Source of the DNA: SYIM01 sp041182885 | GTDB taxonomy: Bacteria; Pseudomonadota; Gammaproteobacteria; Burkholderiales; Burkholderiaceae_E | DNA: 16,592 nt | Direction: 5' to 3' | Assembly: GCA_049423065.1 (NCBI GenBank) | Contig: JBMSQB010000093.1 | Coordinates: 1-16,592, forward strand | Shown here: piece by piece, positions 1 through 12,000 of the stretch | How the letters are laid out: every line of letters begins with the position of its first letter | Position numbering within the stretch: the stretch's first letter is position 1 | Translations under genes and position numbers: made by a program | The notes under the pieces: generated by a model | What the model was told of the DNA's origin: nothing | Seen by the model: only the letters and a program-made list of their open reading frames with translations | The model's database searches: none

Positions 1-51
1 GCCCTTGGTGGTACCCGTGGCGACGGTGAGATCGGTGGCCGTGAAATCGAC
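1..51 (-). repeat. Long unit U17, N-terminal part only
   Basis: Only the opening VDFTATDLTVATGTTKG of a further long unit is visible. The reading frame runs off the window end, so the C-terminal part of the protein lies beyond position 1. Confidence 0.8.
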
Positions 52-3000
52 AACATCGGTGGCCGCACCATCTGCCTGGTTGACCAGCACGCCGACATTG
101 GTGGCGCCGATCTTGACGCTGTCGCCCAGCCCTACAAATGCCACGGATCCGGCTGTGGCCTGCAGCGCCGTCCATTTGCGCGTGGGCTGAGCCTTGCTGG
201 TGAGAAGCGCCAGGCCGAATTCAACATTGGTGAGCGCCAAGCCGAGGCGATCGGGGCTGTTGCCATTGATGCCGGCAAAGGCATTGATGCCGCTGCCGCC
301 AATGGTGAGCATGCCCGCTTCCACCTGCTCGGCCGCTGCCGTACCGACCTTGGCGAGCGTGATGGTCTTGTTGCTCTTCTCGATCGCGAGGTCGCCCGTG
401 ACCTGGAAGAAGCCGTAGACGTCGAGGGTGAGCGTACCGCTGGCGCGCACCAGCTCACCCCGCGTGCCATCCAGTGTCATCTTGAGCGAGCGGCTCGGCC
501 CGGTGACCACCGACACATCGCTACGCAGGAAATCGACCACCGTCGTGGCGTCGCCGTTCGCCTGGTTGATGAGGACGCCCACGCCGGTGGCGCTGACCTT
601 CATGTCGTTGCCAAGGCCGACAAAGCCCACCGAGGCCGCTGTTGCTTGCAGACCCGTCCACTTGCGTGGGGCCGCCTCGCCCGGAGCGCCAGTGAGCTGT
701 TGGGTGGCCAACACCAGGCCGAACTCGACCCCGGTCATCTTGAGGCCGAGCTCGTTCGCCGTGCCACCATTCAGGCCGGCAAACGCAGTCATGTTGTTGG
801 CGCCGATCGTGAGCAGGTCGACGTTGACCGTGCTGGCCGCCTTGGTGACCACACCGCTCGCGTTCTTTTGCTCGTCTGCCAGCTTGACCGATCCGCTCTT
901 CTTCTCAATGCCAAAGTTGCCCTTGGTCTGGAAGAACCCGAAGAGGTTGATATCAAGCACCCCGGTGACGCGCATGAAGTCGCCGAGCGAGCCATCGATG
1001 TCGAGCGTGCTGTCGGTGGTGGGACCCGTGGGTACGGTGAGATCGGTGGCCGGCGTGGTGTCCGAAGCACCTGTCGTGTAATCCACCACCACCGTACGCG
1101 CCGGCTTGGCAGGCGTGACGACCGTCTTGCCCGCTTGCACGACCTGCAGCGAGGCCGCACTGGTGATGGCGACCGGGCTGACCGTGACGTCTGCCACGTT
1201 CACGCCCTTGAGCGAACCGGCAAAGCCGAGTTGCATCGTCTTGCCGGCCCACAGCACCAGATCGAGCGAGGCAGCAAAGCCACCGCCAACCGCTGTGTTC
1301 AGGGCCGAAGCCGCCTTGTCGAGGATGGCCTCGACCTCGGCACGCGACATCTCGGAGTCGATCGTGTCGGTCTGAACGCTCTTGCCCGAGTGCGTCAACG
1401 TGAGCTTGAAGCCCACCTGGTCGGCATCCGACTGCAGGGCGATCTGCTGCACTTCGCCCGCCGTCGCAACCCCTTGCGCGATGTTGTAGGGCCTCACCAC
1501 GCCGAGCTGCAAATCGGCCGAGTAGCTGGTGATGTTGGCGACATCCAGGCGCGACAGCGCGCCCTGGAAGCTGATGGTGTAGGCGAGCGATCGAGCGGTG
1601 CTTTCCGCCGTATCGAGCGCCACGGTGAAGTTGCCCGCACCGAAGATCTTGGCCAGACCCGTTTCAATGTTCTGGCGCAGCACGCTGCGGTCGCTGTTGT
1701 AGGCGATCGGGTCGGTGAACTGGTCATTGCCATTGGCATCGGGGACCGAGACGCGGAAGGTACCGGCCGGCAGTTGCGGATCAACCGAGACCGCCGAGAC
1801 CTGCATCAACGCAATATCGGATCCGGCCAGCGAACCGCCGAACTGCACGCGGTAGGCATCGGTGCCGTCGGCCGAAACCGAGAGCGTGCCCAGTCCGCCC
1901 AGGGATTGGGTGCCGCCGCTGGCAGTTGCCGCACGCAGCGCGTCCTGAACCGTCTGCGCATTGGCGCCAAACGCGATGGGCGCGGTGACGAACGTGACAC
2001 CCGCGCGCGCCACACTCAACCGGAACGTGCCGGAGGTGGTCTTGGTGGGGTCGGCGGCATCGAGCTTGCGGTCGATACGAACCCGCTGCACCTCGGCGAC
2101 CGCTGCCGCACCGTCTTGCACCAGGTCGTAGTCGAGCGGCGTGTTGAACGCGATCATCCCGTCACGGATGTTGGTCTGATCGAGATCGCCAATGAAGCTG
2201 ATGACGTAGCGCTCGCCGCCGACCGCCGCGGTATCGCGCTCCACGCGGATGTTGGAGGACGACGTGCCTAGCAGCGTCGCAAATGCGGACTGCAGATTGG
2301 CAAGGGTTTGGGACGCATTGCCCGCAACGAATGCCCCACTGCCCTTGGCCGCGGGCGCGCTTGCTCCCTCGACCTTGAGCAGCAAGGGGTTGAAGGAGGT
2401 ACCGGCCAGCGCCCCGCCGAATTCGATGGTGAAGGTGTCGCTGCTCACCAGCTTCACGGTCGGCGTGAGGCCAGGGATGCCTGCAAAGCCTGCTTCCACT
2501 GCCGTCTGGATTGCAGCCTCGGTTGCGCCACCCGCAATCTTTGACGAGGTGTAGACCTGCCCCTGCCAGGTGAGCGACAGCCTGAAGCCCTTCTGTATGG
2601 CCTCGGGACCCGCGCCGATCCATTGTTTCTGCGTGACCGCGTTCACGCCCGCAGTGACTGTACGGACCGCTGCGGCCGCATTGGTGAGGCCCGCGGCACC
2701 AACAGTGATCGCGGCGACATCCTGCTGAGCGAGCGCGCCGGTGAACTGCAAATCGAGACCGAGCTGCGCACCCGACGACTGTTGCGCGTTGTAGCTCACC
2801 TGGACGTTGCCCGCACCGATGGTGCTCAGGCCGTCAAGCGCCGATTGCACGCGACGGGCGAGTGCCGCGCCGTCCCGGTCGAAAGTGATCGGCGCAGTGG
2901 TCTTGCCGCCGTAGGTCAGAGTGAAGGTGCCCGACGGGACCGGTTGTGCGCTGTTGATGCTCAAGGTGAGCAGGTTCACATCGACACCGGCGAGCGCGCC

Positions 3001-6000
3001 CTCAAAGCTCACCAGATACACGCCTGTGCCGCCACTGGTCACTTCTACGCTGCCGGCATTGCCGAGCGCTGCATTGAGCGCATAGCGCACGGTGGCCGCG
3101 TTGGCACCGAACTGGATGCCAGTGGTGGTGAACGTCTTGGTGCCGACGGTGAGTGACAGGGCGAAGCTGCCCTTTGCGCCGGTGGTGTCGAGCGTGACCT
3201 TCTGCTGCTCGTTTTGCGCCGCGCCGCCCTGCTGCAGGCGGACATTGGAGAAGGTCTTGGACTCGCTGCGCATCCCGATGGCGGGAATGTCCTTGCCGGC
3301 CAGTACGCCGACGAACTCCAGCACATAGCGATGGCCAGTGCCGGTGTAGGTCTTGTCTTCGCTGACCTGAATGGCCTCCGGGCGCGGCGTGTTGTCGGTA
3401 TAGCCCTTGAGCAGCGCCGCGTAAGCGTTCTTCAGTTGGCCGATGGTGTCGGCAACGTTCTCTGCGTTGTTTCGGTACGTCCAGGTGGTGGGCAGAACCG
3501 GATTGTCGACAAAATAAAGCTTGAAGCCCTGGAAGCCGAACTTGTTGCTGAAAGTGACCGCGTAGCGCTCGTTGCGCCCGGTGCCACCACCCGGCTGCAC
3601 GACGGTAACGGTGCCGCTCGCACCTGAGCTTTGCGCCGCCAGATCGCCGGTCAGCACCAGTCGCTGCAGCTCGCTGACGCCAGCCACCGCCGCCCGATCA
3701 GTGCGCACCACGCCACCGTCGACAAAAAAGACGTCGTAGGTGCCTGACTGCGTCGGACGGGTGAAGGTGATCGACGAAATTTCGGTCACGCCCGCCTGGG
3801 CAGCCACCGGCGTGGTGACCTTGACCGTAACGGGGTCAGGTTCGCCGCGCAGCGATTGGACCACCACCTGCTTGACTTCGTTGGTACCCGCGACCGCCTC
3901 GGTCCGGGTGGTGACCGTTGCGGTGATCGCAGCGGCTTGCGAGGCTACTGTCAAACCCGTGACGTTGATGCCCGCGAGCGTACCGATGAACTCGAGACGG
4001 AATCCTTCAATGCGGTTGCCGGTGATCTTGACATTGCCTTTACCGACCACCGTCTCGAGTGCAGAGGTGAGCTTGAGGATGATCTGTGCGTCGGTATCGC
4101 GCGATCCCACCTTGGCGATACCGGTCTTGCCCTCGCGGGCAAAGCTGAGGTCGCCAACGAAGTCGGCCGGAACAAGCAGATCGATCTCGGTGTTGGTCAG
4201 GTCGCGCTTCTCGGCCTCAAACGGAAGCTTGATACCGCGGTTGATCTGAACCTCGAGATCGCTCGCCGACACGGTGAGATCGGAGACACCAACGAAAGCC
4301 GCCAGATCGGCGGTGGCCTTCAGCGTGGTGAAGCTGCGCTTGGCATCCTTCGGATCAGAGATGAGCGCGAGCGCAAAGTCGGCCTTTTCGAGCGACAGGC
4401 CGATACGGTCGTCGCGCTTGGCGTTGATGCCGGCGAACGCGTCGATATCGTTGCCGCCAATCGTGAGCACCTTGGCGCGCTCGATTGTGCTGCCGTCGGA
4501 CAGCGTGATGGTTTCATAGCGCTGCGAGACGGCAAAGTCGCCATCGACCCGCACAAAACCGAACAGGTCCACCAGCAGATGGCCGCGCGCTTCGATCAGC
4601 TCGCCCACCTTTCCGTCCTGCTCAAGGGTTCGGAGTTCGGTGGGGCCGGTAGCGACCTTGAGCGCGTTGGGGCCCGCGGCACTCGCCTTGTGGTCAACCA
4701 CTGCGTCATCGGCCTTGTCGGCCAGATTGATGCTCACCGACAGGTCGGTTGCGCTCAGCGTGAGGTCATCGATGCCATCGAACGACACCGAGCCGGCGCT
4801 AGCCTCCAGCGTGGTCCACTTGCGGCTTGCATCGGCCTTGCTCGTCATGAGCGCGAGCGCGAAATCGACTTCTGTAAGGGCCAGACCGATTTGATCGTCC
4901 GTGCCGCCGTTGATGCCCACAAATGCAGAGATGCCAGAACCACCCACGGTGAGGAGATCGACTGCGACGGTCTCGACCGTGCCTTGCTTGGGTGCGAGGT
5001 TGACCGACGCCGATGACTGCTGGAACGCCAGGTTGCCTTCAAACTGGGCGAAGCCGAACAGGTCAAGCTTCAGGTGACCGGCCGCGCGCGTGAGTTCGCC
5101 CAACGACCCGTCGGAATCAAGGGTCACGCTGTCGGCGGGGCCAGCCAGAACATCAAGCTGCTGGATGCCATAGTCGATCACGACATCGGGCGTGGTTCCA
5201 GTGCCCTTGATGCCACGGTTGATCTCGACCATAAGATCGGTGGCGCTCACCTCGAAGCTGTCGAGACCGACGAAGCCCACCGACCCCGCCCGCGCTTTCA
5301 GGGTGGTGAATTCGCGAGCGGCAGCGCCTTGCGTCTTGGGAATCTCGGTGACCAGCGCCAATCCGAAGTCAACGTCGGTGAGGCGCAGCCCCATCGCGTC
5401 GTCAGTCCCGCCGCCGATGCCGGCAAACGCATCGATGCCGGTGCCACCCACGGTGAGCAGGCGACCGCGGATCTCGGTAGGCGCCTTGGCCTTGTCCGGA
5501 TCTTCGGACACCACGCCGTCGTTGAGATAGAAGGTTTCATCGCGGCTTTCGATGGCAAAGCCGCCCGCCGCCTGGAAGAAGCCGAACACATCGAGTGTCA
5601 GGTTGCCCGAAGCGCGCAACAACCGGCCCTGCGCGCCATCCATCGTGAGCGTGGTTTGGCTGGTGATGCCGGTCTTGACCGACATCGCGGTGCGCCGGCC
5701 CGCAGCCGGATTGGCTGCATCCTTCAGGCCGTAGTCGACAACCGCATCGCCGATCTTGCCCGCGCGGTTGACCTCGATCGAGATCGTGTCGCCGGCCAGC
5801 GTGAGGCCCTCAATGCCGCCAAAGGCTGCGCTCTTTGCGCTCGCCTGGAGGCTGGTCCAGCTGCGGGTTTCATCGGTGGCATGCGAATACATCGCCAGGC
5901 CGAATTCGGCACCCGCCAGTTCGAAGCCGATCGCCTCATCAGACCCGCCATTGATGCCCACAAATGCACGCAGATCGGACGCGCCAAGCTTGAGCGCCTG

Positions 6001-9000
6001 CGCGCTCGCAGTACTGCCATCGGCAAGTGTGAGCGTGATGGGTGCGCGAGCGCGCTCGAGCGCGAATTCGCCAGACACCTGAACGAATCCGAAAACATCG
6101 AGCGTGAGGCGCCCGCTCACCTCCAGCAAATCACCGCGCTTGCCGTCGAGCGTGAGCGTCAGGTCGGAAGTGGGTCCGGTCAGGACGCTGACCGCCGTTC
6201 TGCGCGAGCCGTCGGTCTTGGACGGATCCAGGCTGTAGTCGACCAGCGTGCCGTCGGCAGCCGCCGCCCGGTTGACGGCGACCGACAAGGTGTCAACCTG
6301 AACGGTGAGTCCGTCGACACCACCGAATCCTGCGGTTTCAACGGTGGCCTGCAGCGTGCTCCATTTGCGCGGCACGGCCGTGCTGCCGGCCGCCAGTCGC
6401 TCGGTGTAGAGCGCGAGCCCCAGGTCGACGCCTGACAGCGCAAGCCCCACCGCATTGGCCCGGCCGCCATTGACACCCGCGAAGGCCGACAGACCGCTGC
6501 CGCCGATCAGCAGCATGTCGACATTGACGGGAGTCAGCGATTCGTCCGTGTTCTGCGTGGCGGGGTTGTCGGCCAGACTGACCTGCCCCACCTTCTTCTC
6601 GATGCCGAAGCCGCCCGAGGCCTGAACGAACCCGAACACATCAAGGTTGAGGTTGCCACGCGCACGCAGCAACTGGCCTTCGGAGGCGTCCATCGACAGC
6701 GTGAGGCTCGAAGGTTCATCGCGGGTGCCGGTCTGGATCTCGAAGCCGCGCGCCTTGTAATCGACCAGCGTGCCGTCGGCCGCCTGGCGGTTGACCTCGA
6801 TCGACAACGTATCAACCGAAACGGTCAGACCTTCAACGCCCACGAAGCTCGCTTCCTCGGCCGATGCCTGGAAGCTGGTCCAGCCGCGCGCCTGGGTGCC
6901 CGCCGATTCCAGACCGGTGAGCCGCTCGCTGAGCACCGCCAGGCCGAATTCGGCGCCGGTGAGCGACAAGCCCACCGCACCCGCCTTCAGGGCGCCGGAA
7001 TCTTCGTATCCGCCGCCCACGCCCGCAAAGGCCTTGACGCCGCTCGCGCCGATTCGAAGCGCGTCAACCCGGACCACACTCGCTGGCTTGGTGAGTTCGC
7101 CCAGCGCGTCATATTCCGCATCACCCAGCACGATTTCGTCTTCGCCCTTGTCGAGCGCGAAATTGCCCTGGATGGCGACGAAGCCGAAGATGTCGATGGT
7201 GAGCTTTGCACTGGCCTGCAACAACTCGCCACGCGCGCCGTCCAACGTGAGCGTGAACACGTCGGTGGTCTTGGCACCGTTGCGTACATCGAGTTCGGTG
7301 CGCCGCTTGGTCGTAGCGGAATCAACGCTGTAGTCGACGACCAGGGTACGGATGGGCTTGGCCGGCGTGGTTTGCGTGTAACCCGTCTCGACGATCGAGA
7401 TTGTCGGCGTGTACGTCCTGGGCACTTCGGCCACGGTCACTGCCGCCACATCGACGCCAAGGAGCGAGCCGCCAAATTCAAGATCAAGCGCCTTGCCGTT
7501 CCAGAACTTAAGCCCAGCCGTGCCCGCGAATCCTGCATTGCCGGCCGCAGCCACCTTGGCGCTCAACGCAGTCATGGCGGCATCGATCACCGCCTGTGCC
7601 TCGGTCTGAGTCATTGACGACTCAAGCGCCGCGCTGGTGGCAGACTGGCCGCTGTGGGTGACGGTAAGCGTGTAGCCAACATCCGAGGCCGGGCTCGTGA
7701 GCCGCACCGCTTGAACCTCGCCCACGCGCGCTACGCCCTGCTTCACGCTGTAGGGCGCGACGCGTCCCAGGGACAGCGTATCGAAGTGGCTGGTGATGTC
7801 GGCCACATCAACCTTGGCGAGCGAGCCCTTGAACTTGAGCAGGAAGGCCTGGTTGCGCCCGGTGGTGTCGGCAGGGTCGACATCCACCTGGATATTGCCG
7901 GCACCGAAAAGGCCATCGAGCGCGCCTTGCAGATTGGTGCGAAGCGTTGCGGGCGTGCTGCTGTAGGCGACTGCCGTGGTGAAGCGCTCGCCGGCAGGAT
8001 CTTCAACCGAAATCCTGAAGCTGCCCGACGGCAGTTGCGGATCAACCGACACCGCAGCCGCACTGAGCGGCTGAATGTTGACGCCGGTAAGGGTTCCGCC
8101 AAAGGACACGCGATAGGTGTCGGTGCCAGCGGCCGTGACCGTCAGCGTGCCGATCGATCCGAGCGTCGTCGTGCCGCTTGCCGCAGCGCGCAGAGCGTCC
8201 TGGAGGACCTGCGCCGTTGCGCCGAAAGCGATCGCCGCGGTGGTGTAGGTCTTGCCGGCATGAGTGAGCGCAAGCCGGAAACTGCCTGCGGTGCTCGCCG
8301 CGCGATCGACCTTGATTTCCTGGATTTCAGCAACCGCCGCCACGCCGTCCTGGACCAGGTCGTAGTCGAGCGACGTGTTGAACGCGATCATGCCGTCGCG
8401 GATATTGGTCTTGTCGAGCGCACCAATGAAGCTGATCCGGTAACGCTCGCCGCCAGAAACGCTGAAGTCGCGTTCCACCTTGATGTTGGCGATCGTCGTA
8501 TTGAGCAGCGTCGCGTAGGCCTGCCGCATGCTGGCGACGTTGGCCGCCGTGTTGTTGACCTGGTAGGCGCCGCTGCCCTTCGCTGGCGGCGCCGAGGCGC
8601 CCACCACCGTGAGCGTCAGCGGATTGAAGGTCGAGCCGGCAAGTGCGCCTTCGAACGTGATGTTGAAGGTGTCGGCTCCCAGCAGCTTGACCGTGGGCGT
8701 GAGCCCTGTGACAGCGCCGAATCCCTGACTGACTGCAGACTGAATCGCGCTCTCGGTGGCGCCGCCCGCAATCACGCCGGTGGTGTAGACCTTGCCCTGG
8801 TAGGCGAGCGACAGCTTGAAGCCCTTGGCAATGGCTTCAGATCCGGCCCCCACCCACTGCACCTGTGAAACCCCGGCAACGCCCTGGGTGACGGTGGCGA
8901 CCGAAGCGCCCGCGTTACGCAGGCCAGACTGCGATACGGTGAGTGCATCGACGTTTCGCTGAGCGAGGCTGCCGCCGAACAGCACATCGAGACCAATCTG

Positions 9001-12000
9001 CGTGCCGTTGCTGGTGGCCGGGTTGTAGGTGACCGAGACTGCGTTGGCCCCCACGCCGGACAGCGCGCGGAGCGCCGTCTGAACGCGCGACGCCAACACT
9101 GCGCCATCGGCGTCGTAGGCGATCGCGCCGGTGGTTTGACCACCATAGCCGATCGTGAAGCTGCCGGATGGCAGGCTGGACTGGCTCACCACCGCCGCTT
9201 GCAGAAGCGGCAGGTCGACGCCGGTCAGCTTGCCGCCAAACTTGACGGTGTAGACGCCCGCTGCGCCCGACTCGACCTCGACCGCTCCGGCACTGCCCAG
9301 CGCGGTGTTGAGCGCATAGCGAACGGTGGCGGCGTTGGCACCGAACTGGATGCCGGTGGTGGTGTAGGTCTTGCCGCCGGTGGTGAGGCTCAGCGTGAAG
9401 CTGCCGCTGCTGCCATTGGGCTGGACCTCGATTTTCTGGATTTCGCTCTGGCCAGGCGCGCCTTCCTGCAGACGGACGTTGCTGAAGGTTCCTTTCTGGG
9501 AACTGACGCCAATGGCGGGGACTGACTTGCCCGCAAGCGATCCAACGAATTCGACCACGTAGCGGTTGCCACTGCCGGTGTAGTTGGTGTCACGGGCGAC
9601 GTTGATATCGGCCTGGGTAACGACCGTGCCCTGATAGCCGTTCAGCAGCTCGGCGTAGGCCGCCTTGATCTGGGCGATGGTCTCAAACGGATCTTCGGCA
9701 TTGTTGAATTTGTAGGTGACCGGCAGCTTGCCGTCATCCACAAAGTAGACCTTGAAGCCCTGCGAGCCAAATTTCTGGGTGAACGTGAGCGCATAGCGCT
9801 CGTTCATCATGGTTTCGCCGCCGGAGCGCTCGCCAACCTGAAGTACGGACACCTCGGCCGACGCGGGTTGCGCCTGTGCTGCCACCTTGAGCGGGGCGAT
9901 ATTGAGCCCGCCCAATGTCCCGGCAAAACCCACGTCATAGCCGCCAGTTCTCGCCGTGACGGTCAGTTGCGCGCCCGCAAATCCACCCGCTGACAGGGCC
10001 TGCTCAAGCGCAGACTTGACCGCGTCGGCACCCGCGCCGATTGCAAGGCTTGAAGTGGTGTAAGTCTTGCCCGCATGCACGAGGCTCAGCGTGAAATTGC
10101 CGGGCGCCTGCGAAACAAGGCTGATGCGCTGCAGTTCGTTGACGGCAGGCGTGGTGAGGGTTTCGCTGGTCGTGCGGGTCAGGCCGCGCTCCACCACCGA
10201 CAGCTGCGCGCTGCTGCCAAGCGGGATCACCGTGACCTTGACGGGCGCAATCAGCTGACCGGAGAGGCCGCCGCCAAAAGTGAGGGTCCAGTTGCCAGAC
10301 GATCCGGCCACCGAGATGGCAGCCGCCGTGCTGAGCCCGGTGACATTCAGCGCGGCCAATGCCGCCTGAACGTCGGCGGCGCTCGAAGAAAGTGGCAGGG
10401 CCGCAGTGGTGTAGGTCTTGCCGCTGTGGTCGAAGGCGATCCGGATCGTGCCGCCTGCATCGGCCCCGGTGAGCGCAATGCGCTGCACCGTGGGAACCGC
10501 GCGGATGACCGGAGTCTGCGTGACCCCTTGTCCCTGGCGGGACGTGGTGATTTCGACATGGACCTTGGTCTCGGAACTGACCGAGAGTTGGCCCACATTC
10601 TGGCCGGCCAAGCCACCGATGAAGTCGATGAAATAGATCGGGTTGGCGGCGGTGCTGGTCTGGTCAAACGTGACCTTGGTGTTGCCGGCGCCGTAGACAC
10701 CGTCAAGCGCTGCCTGCAGGGTGCTGCGATTTTGCGTCGGGCTGCTTGATGAAAAATCGATTCGGCCCGTGTCCTTGGCCCCCGCACTCAACGTGTAGCG
10801 AACGCCGGTGAGCGCAGTGGCATTGGTGAACTTGATGACCTGCCGCTCATTGACCTGAGTGCCGCTCGACACGCTGCCGGTTTGTTGCTGTCCGCCCTGC
10901 TCCAGGGTGGAGACGGTGCTGGTCGCAGCCAATGGAATGAAGGAAAGCGCGAGCCCGGTCAGGTCTTTGCCCGCCTGCGCGCCTTTGAACTCGATGGAAT
11001 AGCCCGCGGCGCGTGTTCCGGTGATCGCAACGTTCCCGGCACCGACTGCCGCGAACCCCTCCAGCGCCGATTTCACCGCCGCCATGACCGCAGCGTCGCT
11101 CGCCCCGGCAGCGATGTTTGCCGGGCGGTTGGTGCCATTGAGGGCAAAGCTGAGCGTGCCGGCTGCCTGGGCGTCCATCTGAAGCAGCAGGCGCGTATTG
11201 ACCGTCTGCGGCTGCACAACCACGCGATCGACTGCCGCAGCGCCCGCGGCGACTTCCACGACGCTGGCTGTCACTTGCGGGACTCGCGCCTGCGCCGACA
11301 GCCCGGAGAAATCGAGGCCCGCAAGGGTGCCGCCAAAGACGATGGTAAAGCCCGCGTCTTCGTCGCCCGTGACAGCAATGTCGCCGGCGGTGACCGAGCG
11401 GCCCGTGGCACGCACGACAGCTTCGAGCTGCGTGCGAATCGCGGTGCGCGTCGCCTCGGCGGTCCGACCCGCCGTCAGCTCGACGCTCGCTTGCTGCCCG
11501 GAGAACGACAACACCAGCGTGCCCTGCGCGATATCGGTATCGAGCTTGAGACGCGTCGGGCTGAGCACCAGCGGCTGCCCCTGAAGCCCGTCCTGAACCA
11601 CGGTCACGGTGGCACTGGCTGCCGGCGGCTGCGCCGCCCGATCACCGGTCACGGTGATTCGCTGAAGCTCATTGACGCCGGCAACCGGCGTCCGGTCCTG
11701 GCGCACCACACCGCCGTCCATGAAGAAGACGTCGTAGGTTCCGTCGCGAAGCGGTGTGGTGAAGGTGATCTGCGAGATTTCAGTGAGACCCGCATCGGCC
11801 TCGACAGGCGTGGTGACGTTGACGCTCACCGGCGGCGGCTCAGCCCGGAGCGACTGCACCACCACCTGCTTCACCTCGTCGACGCCAGCAAACGGAAGGG
11901 TGCTGTTGGTGACGGTTGATGTGGCCGCCGTCGGCGTCGCACTCGCGGTGATGTCGGTGACCGGCTTTCCGGCCAGCGCATTGATGAACTCAACGGTGTA

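Larger units (their letters stand above)
1087..7338 (-). repeat. Superrepeat copy 2 (U9-U14 plus block B2)
   Basis: This is the shorter copy, 6,252 bases or 2,084 codons: six long units followed by nine short modules. It aligns with copy 1 throughout, except that the region equivalent to five b modules (about 9853-11607 of copy 1) is missing. Codon-level differences from copy 1 are spread over the whole length, so the duplication is not very recent. Both copies end with a T-x-PAKP-x-RT-x-VVDY junction leading into another long unit. Confidence 0.88.

Noticed and set aside
646..2271. 541-codon plus-strand open frame
   Set aside because: It is codon-aligned antisense to the giant gene. Its translation is Arg- and Gly-rich with no domain-like pattern, and it is opened only by the rarity of TTA, CTA and TCA codons on the other strand.
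2162..2623. 153-codon minus-strand open frame in another phase
   Set aside because: It overlaps the giant gene out of phase and gives a low-complexity, Arg- and His-rich product. The in-phase translation shows conserved repeat motifs at the same place.
5074..6435. 453-codon plus-strand open frame, with similar ones at 3856-5016, 7654-8868, 10882-11919 and 12139-13179
   Set aside because: They have the same codon-aligned antisense origin. They repeat along with the units of the giant gene, and they lack a coherent protein pattern.
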